From positions 42,287 to 82,960 of the forward strand of contig NZ_ANBE01000038.1 of NCBI RefSeq assembly GCF_000341145.1: 40,674 bases of DNA. Reading direction: 5' to 3'. Under the pieces are notes generated by a model. It was given only the letters and a program-made list of their open reading frames with translations. It was not told the origin of the DNA and did not search any database. The position numbers were made by a program, and so were the translations under genes. Of this stretch, positions 1-7,960 are shown piece after piece. Each line of letters begins with the position of its first letter. Positions within the stretch are counted from its first letter, which is position 1. The DNA is from Nocardiopsis xinjiangensis YIM 90004. GTDB taxonomy: Bacteria > Actinomycetota > Actinomycetes > Streptosporangiales > Streptosporangiaceae.

Positions 1-398
1 TCCAGCGCCCGTTGCAAGGGCTCGACCTTGCGCAGGTGGCAGCAGATCTCCGGGTTGCGCCCGAACAGGCGCGGGCCCAGGGCGGCGTCCTGCTCGGGCA
101 CCGTGCGCCGAGGCTCCACGGTCACCAGGTTGATGTCGTAGACGGAGTCCACGGCGTCGCGGGTGCCGATGGTCTCAGCGAAGTGGTACCCGGTGTCGAG
201 GAAGATGACGTCGATGCCGGGTACCTGCCGGGAGGCCAGGTCCACCATGAGCGCGTCGGCCATGGAGGAGGTCATGCACAGGCTCTCGCCGAAGGTCTCC
301 GCGGCCCAGGAGATGATCTCCTGGGCGGAGGCCTCCTCCAGCTCACGGGCGGCCCGTTCGGCGTGCTCGGAGCCGCCCACGGGGGTGTGCGTGTTCAT
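1..398 (-). CDS. cysH: CysH, assimilatory APS reductase (3' end of gene outside window)
   Basis: Reduces adenylylsulfate (APS) to sulfite in cytoplasmic sulfate assimilation, feeding the sulfite reductase encoded upstream. About 132 N-terminal residues are visible. They include the PP-loop-like nucleotide segment around residues 39-50 (SLCMTSSMADALM), the FLDTGYHF strand, and a Cys pair at residues 119-120 (EICCHLRKVEPL). A CC pair at this place is characteristic of the [4Fe-4S] APS reductases rather than the cluster-free PAPS enzymes; the second C-x-x-C half lies beyond the window, so this is not fully proven. The ATG at 396-398 overlaps the TGA of the upstream small zinc-ribbon gene (ATGA), implying translational coupling. 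The reading frame is truncated by the window edge only. Confidence 0.93.
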   Translation of the reverse strand, partial: MNTHTPVGGSEHAERAARELEEASAQEIISWAAETFGESLCMTSSMADALMVDLASRQVPGIDVIFLDTGYHFAETIGTRDAVDSVYDINLVTVEPRRTVPEQDAALGPRLFGRNPEICCHLRKVEPLQRAL

Positions 399-595
399 GC
401 GTCGCCTTCCGTCGCTCGGGAGGGGGAACCGTTGAACGAGGCCGAACGCAGGCCCACGTAGGTCACCCGGAACACCCGGGCGCAGGACAGGCAGGACCAC
501 GGGTAACCCTGGCCCTTGACGCCTGCTCCCTCCTCCGGGAGCAGGTCCTCGTCACCGCAGTAGGGGCAGTAGTGGGGCGCGGCCCTCTCGGCCAT
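395..595 (-). CDS. Small zinc-ribbon protein of the sulfite reductase-cysH operon
   Basis: A 66-residue protein between the sulfite reductase gene and cysH, overlapping cysH by ATGA. It has two cysteine pairs, CPYC near residue 10 and CLSC near residue 34, the pattern of a rubredoxin-like or zinc-ribbon fold. From memory, small proteins of this kind occupy the same slot in other actinomycetes, and their function is not known to me. I chose the second ATG (593-595, MAERAAPHYCPYC) because a GAGG lies 6 bases upstream of it; the earlier in-frame ATG at 605-607 has no convincing ribosome site. A role in handling metal or electrons for one of its two neighbours is a guess from position only. Confidence 0.85.
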   Translation of the reverse strand: MAERAAPHYCPYCGDEDLLPEEGAGVKGQGYPWSCLSCARVFRVTYVGLRSASFNGSPSRATEGDA

Positions 596-665
596 GGCGC
601 ACCTCATTCTTTCGGAGCGGTCGGTGCGGGCGGCGCCGCGCGGTGGCGCCGCCCGCTCGGTCGGC

Positions 666-2354
666 CTACTTGAGGTCCTCGTCCTCGGCGCGGGCGGCCC
701 AGGCGGCGAAGGTCTCCCCTTCCTCCTTCTGGGCCCGGAACCGGCGCAGCACCCGCTCGATGTAGTCGGGCAGCTCGTCGGCGGTGCTCTTCAGTCCGCG
801 GACCTTCTTGCCGAAACTGGGGCTCAACCCCATGCCGCCGCCCAGGTGGATCTGGTATCCCTCCACCTGTTCGCCGCGCTCGTCCATGACGAGCTGGCCC
901 TTCAACCCGATGTCGGCGACCTGGATGCGGGCGCAGGAGTTCGGGCACCCGTTGAGGTTGATGCTCACCGGTTCGTCGAAGTCCGGCAGGCGCTTCTCGA
1001 GTTCGTCGATGAGGGCGGCGCCCCGGTCCTTGGTCTCGACGATGGCGAGCTTGCAGAACTCGATGCCGGTGCAGGCCATGGTCTGGCGGCGGAAGACACT
1101 GGGGTTGACCTCGTAGCCCTCCGCCTCCAGGTCGGCCGTGATCGCGTCGGTGCGGTCCCCGTCGATGTCGAGGATCACGAGCTTCTGATCAACCGTGGTG
1201 CGGATCCGGTCCGACCCGTGGGCCTCGGCGATCTCGGCCACGCGCACCAGCGAACTCCCGGTGACACGGCCGACCTTCGGGGCGAAACCGACGTAGTAGT
1301 TGCCGTCGCGCTGGGGATGCACACCGACGTGGTCGCGTCGTACGCCCTCGTCCAGCTCGGGGCCGGGCCCGTCCGGGAGGCCGTAGCCGAGGTATTCCTC
1401 CTCCAGCACCTCGCGGAACTTCTCCGGGCCCCACTCCTTGATGAGGAACTTGATGCGGGCGCGGGTGCGCAGGCGGCGGTAACCGTAGTCGCGGAAGACC
1501 GCGGCCACCCCGGCCCAGACCTCGCTGACCTGGTCGGGGCGCACGAACGTGCCCAGGCGCGCGGCGAACATGGGATTGGTGGAGAGCCCGCCGCCCACGA
1601 ACAGGTCGTAGCCCGCCTCACCGTTCTCGTCACGCACCCCGACGAAGGCGACGTCGTTGATCTCGTGGTTGACGCAGTGCACGGAGCAGCCTGCGATGGA
1701 GGTCTTGAACTTGCGCGGCAGGTTCGAGTACAGGGGGCTGCCGATGTGGTCGTCGTGGACCTGCTGGACCTGCGGGCTCGCGTCGATGATCTCGTCCTCG
1801 GCCACACCGGCCAGAGGGCAGCCGAGGACCACACGGGGGGTGTCACCGCAGGCCTCGGTCGTGGACAGCCCGACCGACTCGAGCTTCTCCCAGATCGCGG
1901 GCACGTCCTCCACCCGGATCCAGTGGTACTGGACGTTCTGCCGGTCGGTGATGTCGGCGGTGTCGCGTGCGTAGTCGCGGGAGATCTCGGCGACGGCCCG
2001 CAGCTGGGCGGCGGAGAGCCGGCCGCCGTCGATGCGCACACGCATCATGAAGTAGCGGTCGTCGAGCTCCTCGGGTGAGAGGACGGCCGTCTTGCCGCCG
2101 TCGATGCCGGGGGCGCGCTGGGTGTAGAGGCCGAACCAGCGGAAGCGGCCACGCAGGTCGGCGGGGTCGATCGAGTCGAACCCGGCCTTGGAGTAGACGT
2201 TGATGATGCGATCGCGGACGTTGAGCCCGTCGTCGTTCTTCTTGTTCTCTTCGTTCTTGTTGAGCGGCTCGCGGTAACCGAGGGCCCACTGGCCATCGCC
2301 GCGGCGTCGCGTCTTGGCAGGGGCCGAACCGGTCTGCGCGGAAGAGGGAGGCAT
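666..2354 (-). CDS. Ferredoxin-dependent sulfite (nitrite/sulfite) reductase, siroheme/[4Fe-4S]
   Basis: Catalyses six-electron reduction of sulfite to sulfide using ferredoxin. The 562-residue length is right for the NirA/SirA family. The siroheme-[4Fe-4S] ligands are visible as C-x5-C at residues 428/434 (ACTGIEFCK) and C-x3-C at 470/474 (NGCPNSCAR). The conserved CGDTPRVVLGCP segment lies in the first half. The family includes both nitrite and sulfite reductases; cysH just downstream makes sulfite the likely substrate (inference). The start is ATG at 2352-2354 with GGAG upstream. The frame stays open for 37 codons further upstream, but that stretch carries a strong RNA hairpin and no ribosome site. 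It is the first large gene of an operon with the zinc-ribbon gene and cysH, preceded by a probable cysteine leader peptide. Confidence 0.93.
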   Translation of the reverse strand: MPPSSAQTGSAPAKTRRRGDGQWALGYREPLNKNEENKKNDDGLNVRDRIINVYSKAGFDSIDPADLRGRFRWFGLYTQRAPGIDGGKTAVLSPEELDDRYFMMRVRIDGGRLSAAQLRAVAEISRDYARDTADITDRQNVQYHWIRVEDVPAIWEKLESVGLSTTEACGDTPRVVLGCPLAGVAEDEIIDASPQVQQVHDDHIGSPLYSNLPRKFKTSIAGCSVHCVNHEINDVAFVGVRDENGEAGYDLFVGGGLSTNPMFAARLGTFVRPDQVSEVWAGVAAVFRDYGYRRLRTRARIKFLIKEWGPEKFREVLEEEYLGYGLPDGPGPELDEGVRRDHVGVHPQRDGNYYVGFAPKVGRVTGSSLVRVAEIAEAHGSDRIRTTVDQKLVILDIDGDRTDAITADLEAEGYEVNPSVFRRQTMACTGIEFCKLAIVETKDRGAALIDELEKRLPDFDEPVSINLNGCPNSCARIQVADIGLKGQLVMDERGEQVEGYQIHLGGGMGLSPSFGKKVRGLKSTADELPDYIERVLRRFRAQKEEGETFAAWAARAEDEDLK

Positions 2355-2413
2355 CGCGGGTGTCTCCGAATGCGGTCGCGGGGAGCTCACGGCCTGTGCG
2401 CCCGCACCACCGA

Positions 2414-2455
2414 CCCGTATCTGTGAGCGCACGCCGTCGTGCGGGTCGATACGGG
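2414..2455 (-). promoter_or_regulatory. Leader-RNA hairpin upstream of sulfite reductase
   Basis: Nested inverted repeat: outer 8-bp arms CCCGTATC (2414-2421) and GATACGGG (2448-2455), inner 6-bp stem CGCACG (2428-2433) and CGTGCG (2438-2443) with a 4-base loop. It lies about 60 bases before the sulfite reductase ATG in the transcript and has no T-run after it, so it is not a classical intrinsic terminator. It is the distal of two hairpins between the leader peptide and the gene; a switch role is inferred. Confidence 0.55.
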
Positions 2456-2507
2456 GGAGAACCACGGTGCGTGGGTGTTGAAGAAGAGCAGGCGCCGGGA
2501 GGCCGCG

Positions 2508-2530
2508 CGCACCCCTGTGTCATGGGTGCG
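2508..2530 (-). promoter_or_regulatory. Leader-peptide-proximal hairpin
   Basis: Perfect 7-bp arms CGCACCC (2508-2514) and GGGTGCG (2524-2530) with a 9-base loop. In the minus-strand transcript it begins 18 bases after the stop codon of the putative cysteine leader peptide. That is close enough for a ribosome at or near the stop to alter its folding. Confidence 0.45.
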
Positions 2531-2548
2531 TCACACAGTGCGGCGAAA

Positions 2549-2638
2549 TCAACCGACGCTGCGACAGATGGCACTGCGGACCCGCAGGAAGTCCACGTGG
2601 CGGCGCACGCAGAGCATGGGGTCCAGAGCAGCGATCAT
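2549..2638 (-). CDS. Putative cysteine-containing leader peptide of the sulfur-assimilation operon
   Basis: A 29-codon reading frame starting ATG at 2636-2638 and ending TGA at 2549-2551, about 195 bases upstream of the sulfite reductase start. The C-terminal core RRHVDFLRVRSAICR closely resembles, from memory, the short leader peptides annotated upstream of sulfur-metabolism operons in streptomycetes (core of the type RRHVDxxRVSSAxCR). It has two Cys codons (residues 10 and 25). An internal ATG at 2615-2617 is an alternative start. There is no ribosome site, but a -10 hexamer ends 7 bases before the ATG, so the message is probably leaderless. Its proposed role is to sense cysteine through translation of its Cys codons and to set expression of the operon; that is inferred from family and position. 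Confidence 0.7.
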   Translation of the reverse strand: MIAALDPMLCVRRHVDFLRVRSAICRSVG

Positions 2639-2645
2639 GCTTGTG

Positions 2646-2675
2646 AGAATGGCACGGGGCCAGAGCCTTTGTCCA
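2646..2675 (-). promoter_or_regulatory. Promoter of the sulfur-assimilation operon
   Basis: Minus-strand -35 TGGACA (2670-2675), an 18-base spacer, and -10 CATTCT (2646-2651). The A of the leader-peptide ATG at 2638 lies 8 bases after the -10, consistent with a leaderless start. Assigned by eye. Confidence 0.5.
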
Positions 2676-2754
2676 GACGCGGCGGTCGCTCTTCGTGGGT
2701 GAGCCACGTCACCGTGGCGTGCCGGGTGGCCGGACCCGCAGGTCCGCGGCGGGT

Positions 2755-2760
2755 TACCGT
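2755..2760 (+). promoter_or_regulatory. -10 element for the BrkB-family gene
   Basis: TACCGT ends 6 bases before the GTG at 2767, a typical distance for a leaderless transcript. No clear -35 was seen. The downstream GTG has no ribosome site, which fits leaderless initiation. Confidence 0.35.
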
Positions 2761-2766
2761 TTCTCT

Positions 2767-3777
2767 GTGGAGGGATTCTGGGAAGGCCTGTGGCGCTGGT
2801 GGTTCCGATGGCAACGCCGGCACCCGCGACCCTACGGCGCGGGGCTGCTCATTGTGCGCACGATCCGGTCGATGGCCCGAAACCGTTCCATCGGGCTGGC
2901 GGCCGAGTCGGCCTTCTTCACCCTGATCTCCTTGCCGGCCCTGATGCTGTGCCTGGTGGGTGCGATCGCCTCCCTGTCCACGGTCGTGGGCCGGGACACC
3001 GTCGAGGAGATCCGGGTGTGGATCCTGGACCTGACTGCGCGGGCCCTGCCCCCGGAAACGGTCAGTGAGGTCGTCGATCCCCTGGTCGAGGACTTCCTCG
3101 GCGGTTTCCAGGGCGGATTGCTGTCGGTGACCTTCCTGGTCTCGCTCTGGTCGGGCTCGCGTGCGATGAACGTCTTCATCCGCTCCATCACGATCTCCTA
3201 CGGCCTCGACGAGCTCCGCGGCTGGCTGAGTCAGCGCCTGCTGGCGTTCGTGGCCTACCTGGGCGGGCTGTTCTTCGCACTGTTGGTGCTGCCGGCGCTG
3301 GTGGCCGGCCCCGACCTGATCCAGGAGCTTCTGCCCCTCACCGCCGGGCACCTGCGTCTGTTCTACTGGCCGACGGTGGCGCTGTTGGCCACGACGGCGG
3401 TCACCTTCCTGTACCTGCTCAGCGTCCCGGTGCGCACACCGCTGATCCGCCACCTGCCCGGGGCACTGCTGGCCACGTGTGTGCTCGTCCTCGGATCGGT
3501 GGCCCTGCGTGCCTACCTGGACGCCTCTTTCGGCCAGGTGAACATCTACGGGTCCTTGTCCGCGCCCATCGCGATCCTGGCATGGTTGTTCGTCATGGCG
3601 ATCGCGATCCTGGCCGGTTCCAGCCTCAACGCCGAGATCGATGCGATGTGGCCCACGGTGCGCACCGCCGCGGCCCGGGCCGAAATCGCCAATCGGGGCT
3701 TCGAGCGGGCCGACCGCCTGGCCCGTCGCAGGGAGCAGGCGGTCATCGATGCTTTCGGAGAGCACCGGGAGTCCTGA
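2767..3777 (+). CDS. YihY/BrkB family integral membrane protein
   Basis: A polytopic inner-membrane protein of about 336 residues. It starts with a Trp/Arg-rich cytoplasmic segment and has about six hydrophobic helices, including LPALMLCLVGAIASL, LLSVTFLVSLWSGSRAMNVF, LLAFVAYLGGLFFALLVL and a final AILAWLFVMAIAILAGSSLN. The pattern AAESAFFTLISLPAL near the start and SGSRAMNVFIRSIT in the middle are typical of the BrkB/YihY family, once mis-annotated as ribonuclease BN. Biochemical function is unsettled. I chose GTG 2767 over an earlier in-frame GTG at 2695 because the hydrophilic extension shows no family character. It is transcribed divergently from the sulfur operon. Confidence 0.85.
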   Translation: MEGFWEGLWRWWFRWQRRHPRPYGAGLLIVRTIRSMARNRSIGLAAESAFFTLISLPALMLCLVGAIASLSTVVGRDTVEEIRVWILDLTARALPPETVSEVVDPLVEDFLGGFQGGLLSVTFLVSLWSGSRAMNVFIRSITISYGLDELRGWLSQRLLAFVAYLGGLFFALLVLPALVAGPDLIQELLPLTAGHLRLFYWPTVALLATTAVTFLYLLSVPVRTPLIRHLPGALLATCVLVLGSVALRAYLDASFGQVNIYGSLSAPIAILAWLFVMAIAILAGSSLNAEIDAMWPTVRTAAARAEIANRGFERADRLARRREQAVIDAFGEHRES

Positions 3778-4196
3778 TCTCGAGGGGCCGGCGCGAGGCG
3801 AAGGGTCACCGGCAGGGCCACGGGGGCACTCGATGGCCGAAACCGGCCATTTTGGTTGCGAACCAATTGCGGTCCGTGAGTGTCCGCACCAGTGCCGGCG
3901 CCACCGGGAGACACCCCCTCCACTCGGAGGCACAGGCATCTCCCCTGGTCAAGCAAGAGGATGGCCGAAAACCGTGCGGACATTTCATGATCGCTGTCCG
4001 ATTCCCGGGTTCGTGGAGTGCCTGAGAGCCTGGGCCCGACGTCAGTATGATCGCCTGCAGTGTCGCCTACGTGTGCCGTTCCGGGCCATCGCCGTGTGGT
4101 GGTCCCCTGCTTGCCGACCACGCAGTGACGCAGACCGACGATCCCCGTCACCCGCAACACGAACAGGTCCATGTTCCCCATGCCTTCGGAGGCACC
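3778..4196. other. Intergenic region with terminator and weak promoter
   Basis: 419 bases without a supported gene. The first part holds the hairpins at 3833-3866. A TATGAT hexamer at 4046-4051 could be a -10 for the downstream membrane-protein gene, leaving about a 140-base leader, but no matching -35 is evident. The rest shows nothing I can name. Confidence 0.4.
3833..3866 (+). terminator. Terminator of the BrkB-family gene plus adjacent small palindrome
   Basis: 7-bp stem ATGGCCG (3833-3839) and CGGCCAT (3844-3850) with loop AAAC, followed by TTT. Directly next is a second inverted repeat, TTGGTT-GCG-AACCAA (3852-3866). The first half fits a short intrinsic terminator; the second could strengthen it or be a protein site. 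Confidence 0.55.
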
Positions 4197-5624
4197 ATGA
4201 GCCGGGCGTCCCGTCCGGGGCAGCCCCGGCCCACCGCCGTCATCGTCATCGCACCCGACGAACGCAGCGCCGAGATCCACATCGACGGACACCGCCAGGT
4301 CGTCACCGGCCAGGTGCCCAAGGACACCCGGCGCGCGGCACTGGACACCGCAACCGAGTACGCGGCCAGGATCGGCCTGTCGGTGCTCATCGACGCGCGC
4401 GACGCGAACGGCTACTGGAGACTGGTGGCAGCCCCCGACGGTGTGGTGCAGTCCGCCGACACTCCCGAGGAGGAGCCGCCTCTGCCCCCGCCTCCCGGGA
4501 CCGACCCGGCCGACGGGCGAGCCGGGCGCGGCATGGTCATCATCGGTGCCGCTGCGGTCGCCCTCGCCCTCGTGGCCGGCGTCGGGTTCGCCAGCTGGCG
4601 CCTGCTGCCCGAGGAGAGCACCGCCTCGACCGGGGGCTCCGACGACGCCGCGCTGGAACACCCCGCCCCTGCCGGGTTCGCCGACACCGTCGTCTTCGAC
4701 CACGCGCTGGCCCCCGGCACTCGGCCCGGCGTGAGCCGCGACGGTGAGCAGATCGCGTTCGTGGACCCCGAGGAGCGGCTCAACCTCCTCTCGGCCGACG
4801 GCACCCGGGAGTGGGCCGCAGACCTGCCCGTGGGCGGGGCCGAGGCCATCGGAGCCCCCCGGTTCGTGCTCTACGACGGCGGCCCGGCGGTGGTCCTGGA
4901 GACCTCCGAGGAACTGCTGTTCTGGCCCACCGGCGGCGGGGCCCCCGACAGCGTGGAGCTGAGTTCGGAGTCCTCACCCCAGTACGTGGGCGGCTCGGTG
5001 CTGGTGCGTTCCGACGACGAACGCCATCTGGCCTCCGGCGGCGAACTCGTCGAGATCGAGATCCCCGAGGGCGGCGGCGCCATGCTCTCCGACGGCGACC
5101 GTGTCCTGGTCGCCGTGGCCAACGGGCCGTGGAGCTGGGTCGACCCGGCGGGTGGGACCGAGGAGGTCGACCCCCGGCGGCCGGACGAGGCCGGCGAGAT
5201 GCTCGGTATCGTCACCGCCCTGCGCGAGTACGTCATCATCCGTTGGGAGTCCCTCCGCGGCGACGGCGAGTATTTGGCCTTCCACGACAGTGGGACCGGG
5301 GAGCCGGTCGGTGGAGCAGAGATCGCCGAGGACGGCCTCGAGGACGCCGAGCACCGTTCCGGTCCGATCGGTACCGAGGTACTGGCCTACGGTCCCGCCG
5401 TCGTCGACCCGGAGAACGGCGAGTCGACCGTCGTGGACGGGTTCGAGCCGACCGTCTCGGCCGGTTCCCGGGTCTACGGCGAACTGGACGGTTCCACCGT
5501 CGCGGTCGGTACCGACGGCGAACCGGCCGAACTCGACGAAGGCGCCCAGATCCCCTCGGGGCTGCTGGGCGAGAACGCCGTCGTGGTCCATGACGACCAC
5601 CTCTATGCCATTCCCCCGCAATGA
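4197..5624 (+). CDS. Single-pass membrane protein of unknown function
   Basis: 475 residues with no family recognised. Residues 1-95 form a soluble, probably cytoplasmic domain with alternating strands ([20 protein letters not shown], then [18 protein letters not shown]). Residues 96-111 are a Pro/Glu linker. Residues 112-134 form one transmembrane helix ([20 protein letters not shown]). The remainder is an acidic extracytoplasmic domain of repeated short beta-strand motifs such as [11 protein letters not shown] and [18 protein letters not shown], suggestive of a beta-propeller, which is inference only. The start is ATG 4197 with GGAG 6 bases upstream; an open frame 50 codons longer has no ribosome site. 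It ends 29 bases before the LAxTG surface-protein gene, so the two are probably co-transcribed. Confidence 0.8.
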   Translation: MSRASRPGQPRPTAVIVIAPDERSAEIHIDGHRQVVTGQVPKDTRRAALDTATEYAARIGLSVLIDARDANGYWRLVAAPDGVVQSADTPEEEPPLPPPPGTDPADGRAGRGMVIIGAAAVALALVAGVGFASWRLLPEESTASTGGSDDAALEHPAPAGFADTVVFDHALAPGTRPGVSRDGEQIAFVDPEERLNLLSADGTREWAADLPVGGAEAIGAPRFVLYDGGPAVVLETSEELLFWPTGGGAPDSVELSSESSPQYVGGSVLVRSDDERHLASGGELVEIEIPEGGGAMLSDGDRVLVAVANGPWSWVDPAGGTEEVDPRRPDEAGEMLGIVTALREYVIIRWESLRGDGEYLAFHDSGTGEPVGGAEIAEDGLEDAEHRSGPIGTEVLAYGPAVVDPENGESTVVDGFEPTVSAGSRVYGELDGSTVAVGTDGEPAELDEGAQIPSGLLGENAVVVHDDHLYAIPPQ

Positions 5625-5653
5625 TTCACCCCGATGAGAAAGAAAGGAGTGGG

Positions 5654-6385
5654 ATGTCTCCGAAGAAGCGCGTGTTGACCGTGACGGCGGCAGGCCTGTT
5701 CATGGCGGGTTTCTCCGTCAGCCCGGCCTTCGCCGACGTGGTTGACGAGAACGCCCCCGAGGCCCCCGAGATCGCCCCCGAAACCCCCGTGGTGCCGGAG
5801 GAGTCCCAGGAGCCGCAGGAGAGCGTCCTGCCGGACATTCCGGTCTCCGAGGACCCCATTGCTCTCCCGGCCGTGGAGATCGATCCGCTCTTCCCGCAGG
5901 ACAACGGTGGAGACGGTGACGACGGTGACGAGGGTGAGACCCCGCCGCCGGACGACGGTGACGAGGGTGAGACCCCGCCGCCGGACCCCGAGCCGGAGCC
6001 GGAGCCGGAGCCCGAGCCGGAGCCGGAGCCGGAGCCCGAGCCGGAGCCCGAGCCGGAGCCCGAGCCGGAGCCGGAGCCGGAGCCCGAGCCGGAGCCGGAG
6101 CCGGAGCCGGAGCCCGAGCCGGGGCCCGGTGACGGCGAAGAGCCGCCCGGTGACGACATCCAGGTCCCCAGTGCCCCCGGGGCGCCCGAGGCTCCGGCCG
6201 AGGGCACCACCGGCGGTGGGGACACCGGCGGTGGGAACACCGGCGGTGCCGACGACGAGGGCGGCGAGGAGCTCGCTGCCACCGGCGTCGACATGCAGGG
6301 CTTCGTTCTCGGCGGTGCGGTCGTGACGGGTATCGGTGCGCTGGCCCTGTGGGCCGGCTCCCGCCGCCCGGCGCCCGTGGAGTAA
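5654..6385 (+). CDS. Secreted Glu-Pro-repeat protein with LAATG cell-wall sorting signal
   Basis: 243 residues. A Sec signal peptide covers about residues 1-28 (positive MSPKKR, hydrophobic core, cleavage after AFA). Then comes an acidic Pro/Glu-rich region, two exact 11-residue copies of [11 protein letters not shown], and 22 uninterrupted Glu-Pro dipeptides. A Gly/Thr-rich linker follows, then a C-terminal sorting signal: LAATG, a hydrophobic helix ([19 protein letters not shown]) and the tail SRRPAPVE. LAxTG is the motif of class E sortases in actinobacteria, so covalent attachment to peptidoglycan is expected. The (EP)n rod probably acts as a stiff wall-spanning spacer. No sortase is in the window. 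AAAGGAGTGGG precedes ATG 5654. Confidence 0.85.
   Translation: MSPKKRVLTVTAAGLFMAGFSVSPAFADVVDENAPEAPEIAPETPVVPEESQEPQESVLPDIPVSEDPIALPAVEIDPLFPQDNGGDGDDGDEGETPPPDDGDEGETPPPDPEPEPEPEPEPEPEPEPEPEPEPEPEPEPEPEPEPEPEPEPEPEPGPGDGEEPPGDDIQVPSAPGAPEAPAEGTTGGGDTGGGNTGGADDEGGEELAATGVDMQGFVLGGAVVTGIGALALWAGSRRPAPVE
5918..5983 (+). repeat. Perfect tandem duplication, 2 x 33 bp
   Basis: Two identical 33-base units (5918-5950 and 5951-5983) encode the 11-residue block [11 protein letters not shown] twice in the surface protein. The lack of any difference between copies suggests a recent duplication. Confidence 0.9.
5990..6121 (+). repeat. Hexamer microsatellite encoding (Glu-Pro)22
   Basis: 22 tandem 6-base units, GAGCCG or GAGCCC, in frame in the surface-protein gene. 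The units differ only at the last base. Such a tract can change length by slippage without shifting the frame. Confidence 0.92.
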
Positions 6386-6426
6386 CACCCCACGGTGTCC
6401 GTGTGCCTCTCGGCGCACGGCGCCAC

Positions 6427-6460
6427 ACGGGCCCCCGGCCGTTCGCGGCCGGGGGCCCGT
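6427..6460. terminator. Bidirectional terminator, 15-bp perfect stem with TTCG loop
   Basis: Arms 6427-6441 (ACGGGCCCCCGGCCG) and 6446-6460 are exactly complementary around a TTCG tetraloop. It lies between the convergent surface-protein gene and MFS gene and can serve both. Confidence 0.85.
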
Positions 6461-6488
6461 CCCGTGTCCGGCCCCGAGCGGGCCGGGG

Positions 6489-7736
6489 TCAGCCGCGCGG
6501 TCGCAGGGCCCCCGCCAACAGGAACGCCCCGGCCCCGGCCGCCGAGATCAGCCAGAGAGCCTGGCCCAGGCTCGCTGCATCGGCGAACATCCCCACGGCG
6601 GGCGGGAAGGCGAGGAAACCCACGCGTCCCAACCAGCCCACGACGGTGACCCCGTCCCCGGCCCGCACCCCCGGCACGTTCCCGGCGGCCGCCAGGGTCA
6701 GGGGGAAGAGCGTCGCGACCCCCAGGCCCATCACTCCGAACCCCAGGACCGCGGCGACGGGGTGTGACAGCGTCAGGGCCAGGCCCATTCCGACCGCGGC
6801 CAACAGACCGCCGGCACGCCCCACGGCCACGGTCCCGAACCGGTCGGTGACCCGGTCGCCGAGCAGGCGTCCGACCGTCATCATCGCCTGGCAGGCCACG
6901 AACGGCAGCGCCGCGACGAATAGCGATGCCGACAGTTCCGAGGTCAGGTAGACCGCGCCCCAGGAGGCGGCCGAGTCCTCGATCCCGCTCGCGAACATCA
7001 GCAGCAGCCCCAGAGCGGCCAGCACGGCCAGGGTGCGCCCGCCCGGAAGTGCCCCGCGTCCGCCGTTGCCCTCGGTTCCCTCGGCCCGTTCGCTGTCCTC
7101 GGGGCCCGGCAGCAGCATCCGGCTCACCACCAGGCTGACCACGACCAGGACGGCGGCGACCCCGCCCAGGTGCATCAGGATCGGTGTCCCCGCACCCGCC
7201 ATCGCCGCGCCCAGCAGCCCGCCACCGACCGCGGCCAGGCTCCACACGGCGTGGAAGGTGTTGATGATGCTGCGGCGGTACCGCAACTGCACGCGCAGCC
7301 CGTGGGCGTTCTGGGCCGAGTCGGTCCAGGCGTCGGCGCACCCGAGGAAGAACAGGGTGGCGGCCAGCATCCACCACTCCTGGGCCAGCGCCACCAACGG
7401 AAGCGCCCCCACCGAGAGCAGGCTCCCGCCCACCGCCGTGCGTCCGCTGCCGAACCAGTGGATCAACGGCCCGGCCAGCATCCCGGTCAGGATCGCCCCC
7501 GTGGGCATCGCGGCGATCGCCAGCCCCAGGTCCGTGTTGCTCAGCTCCAAGCGGTCCTTGAGCACGGGTAGCCAGGGGACGACGTTGGTGTAGGTGAAGC
7601 CGTTGACGAAGAAGAGGGAGGAGACCGCCAGGCGGGCCCGGCGCGCCTCCGGGGGAGCGGGTGTTCGGGTGGGCGAGAGGGACAAGCTGAGTCTCCAGTG
7701 GCGTGTGTCTGTGCGCGGGATCGTAGCCGGTCCCAT
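6489..7736 (-). CDS. MFS transporter, YbjJ/FucP-like
   Basis: 415-residue cytoplasmic-membrane transporter with about 12 helices. The N-terminal part ARLAVSSLFFVNGF followed by LELSNTDLGLAIAAMPTGAI matches the YbjJ-type branch of the major facilitator superfamily. The interdomain loop GRLLGDRVTDRFG is the usual MFS motif-A-like sequence at helix 7/8. The substrate cannot be told from sequence. ATG 7736 is the longest likely start but has no ribosome site. A TTG at 7685 with GGAG 7 bases upstream would give a shorter N-terminus and may be the true start. Monocistronic, ending at the shared terminator. Confidence 0.85.
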   Translation of the reverse strand: MGPATIPRTDTRHWRLSLSLSPTRTPAPPEARRARLAVSSLFFVNGFTYTNVVPWLPVLKDRLELSNTDLGLAIAAMPTGAILTGMLAGPLIHWFGSGRTAVGGSLLSVGALPLVALAQEWWMLAATLFFLGCADAWTDSAQNAHGLRVQLRYRRSIINTFHAVWSLAAVGGGLLGAAMAGAGTPILMHLGGVAAVLVVVSLVVSRMLLPGPEDSERAEGTEGNGGRGALPGGRTLAVLAALGLLLMFASGIEDSAASWGAVYLTSELSASLFVAALPFVACQAMMTVGRLLGDRVTDRFGTVAVGRAGGLLAAVGMGLALTLSHPVAAVLGFGVMGLGVATLFPLTLAAAGNVPGVRAGDGVTVVGWLGRVGFLAFPPAVGMFADAASLGQALWLISAAGAGAFLLAGALRPRG

Positions 7737-7960
7737 GACCGGACGCCATGGGTTTGATCGATCGTCTTCGGGGGAGTTTCGGGGGGCCAGGCGGGGAAGG
7801 AAGTCACATCACACGCTCAGTGAGCCGACTGCCCAGCCCCACCACGGGCCCCCTGCCCCGGCCCGCCCGAGATCCAGCCGACCCCTGCGGCACACGCCCC
7901 TGCCCGCCGTCCCCTCGCCGGAACCGCCCCCGCGGTCTCCGGTCGCAACGGGAAGGTCCC

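Noticed and set aside
594-2078. Long plus-strand reading frame opposite the sulfite reductase gene
   Set aside because: It is an antisense shadow created by high-GC codon bias; its translation is Val/Ala/Gly/Asp-rich without domains, while the minus strand has a complete enzyme.
5918-6121. Repeat tract as a CRISPR-like array
   Set aside because: The repeats are in-frame coding microsatellites without spacers.
7815-7825. GCTCAGTGAGC palindrome between the MFS and GNAT genes
   Set aside because: Only 5-bp arms and no promoter overlap could be shown; too short to call.
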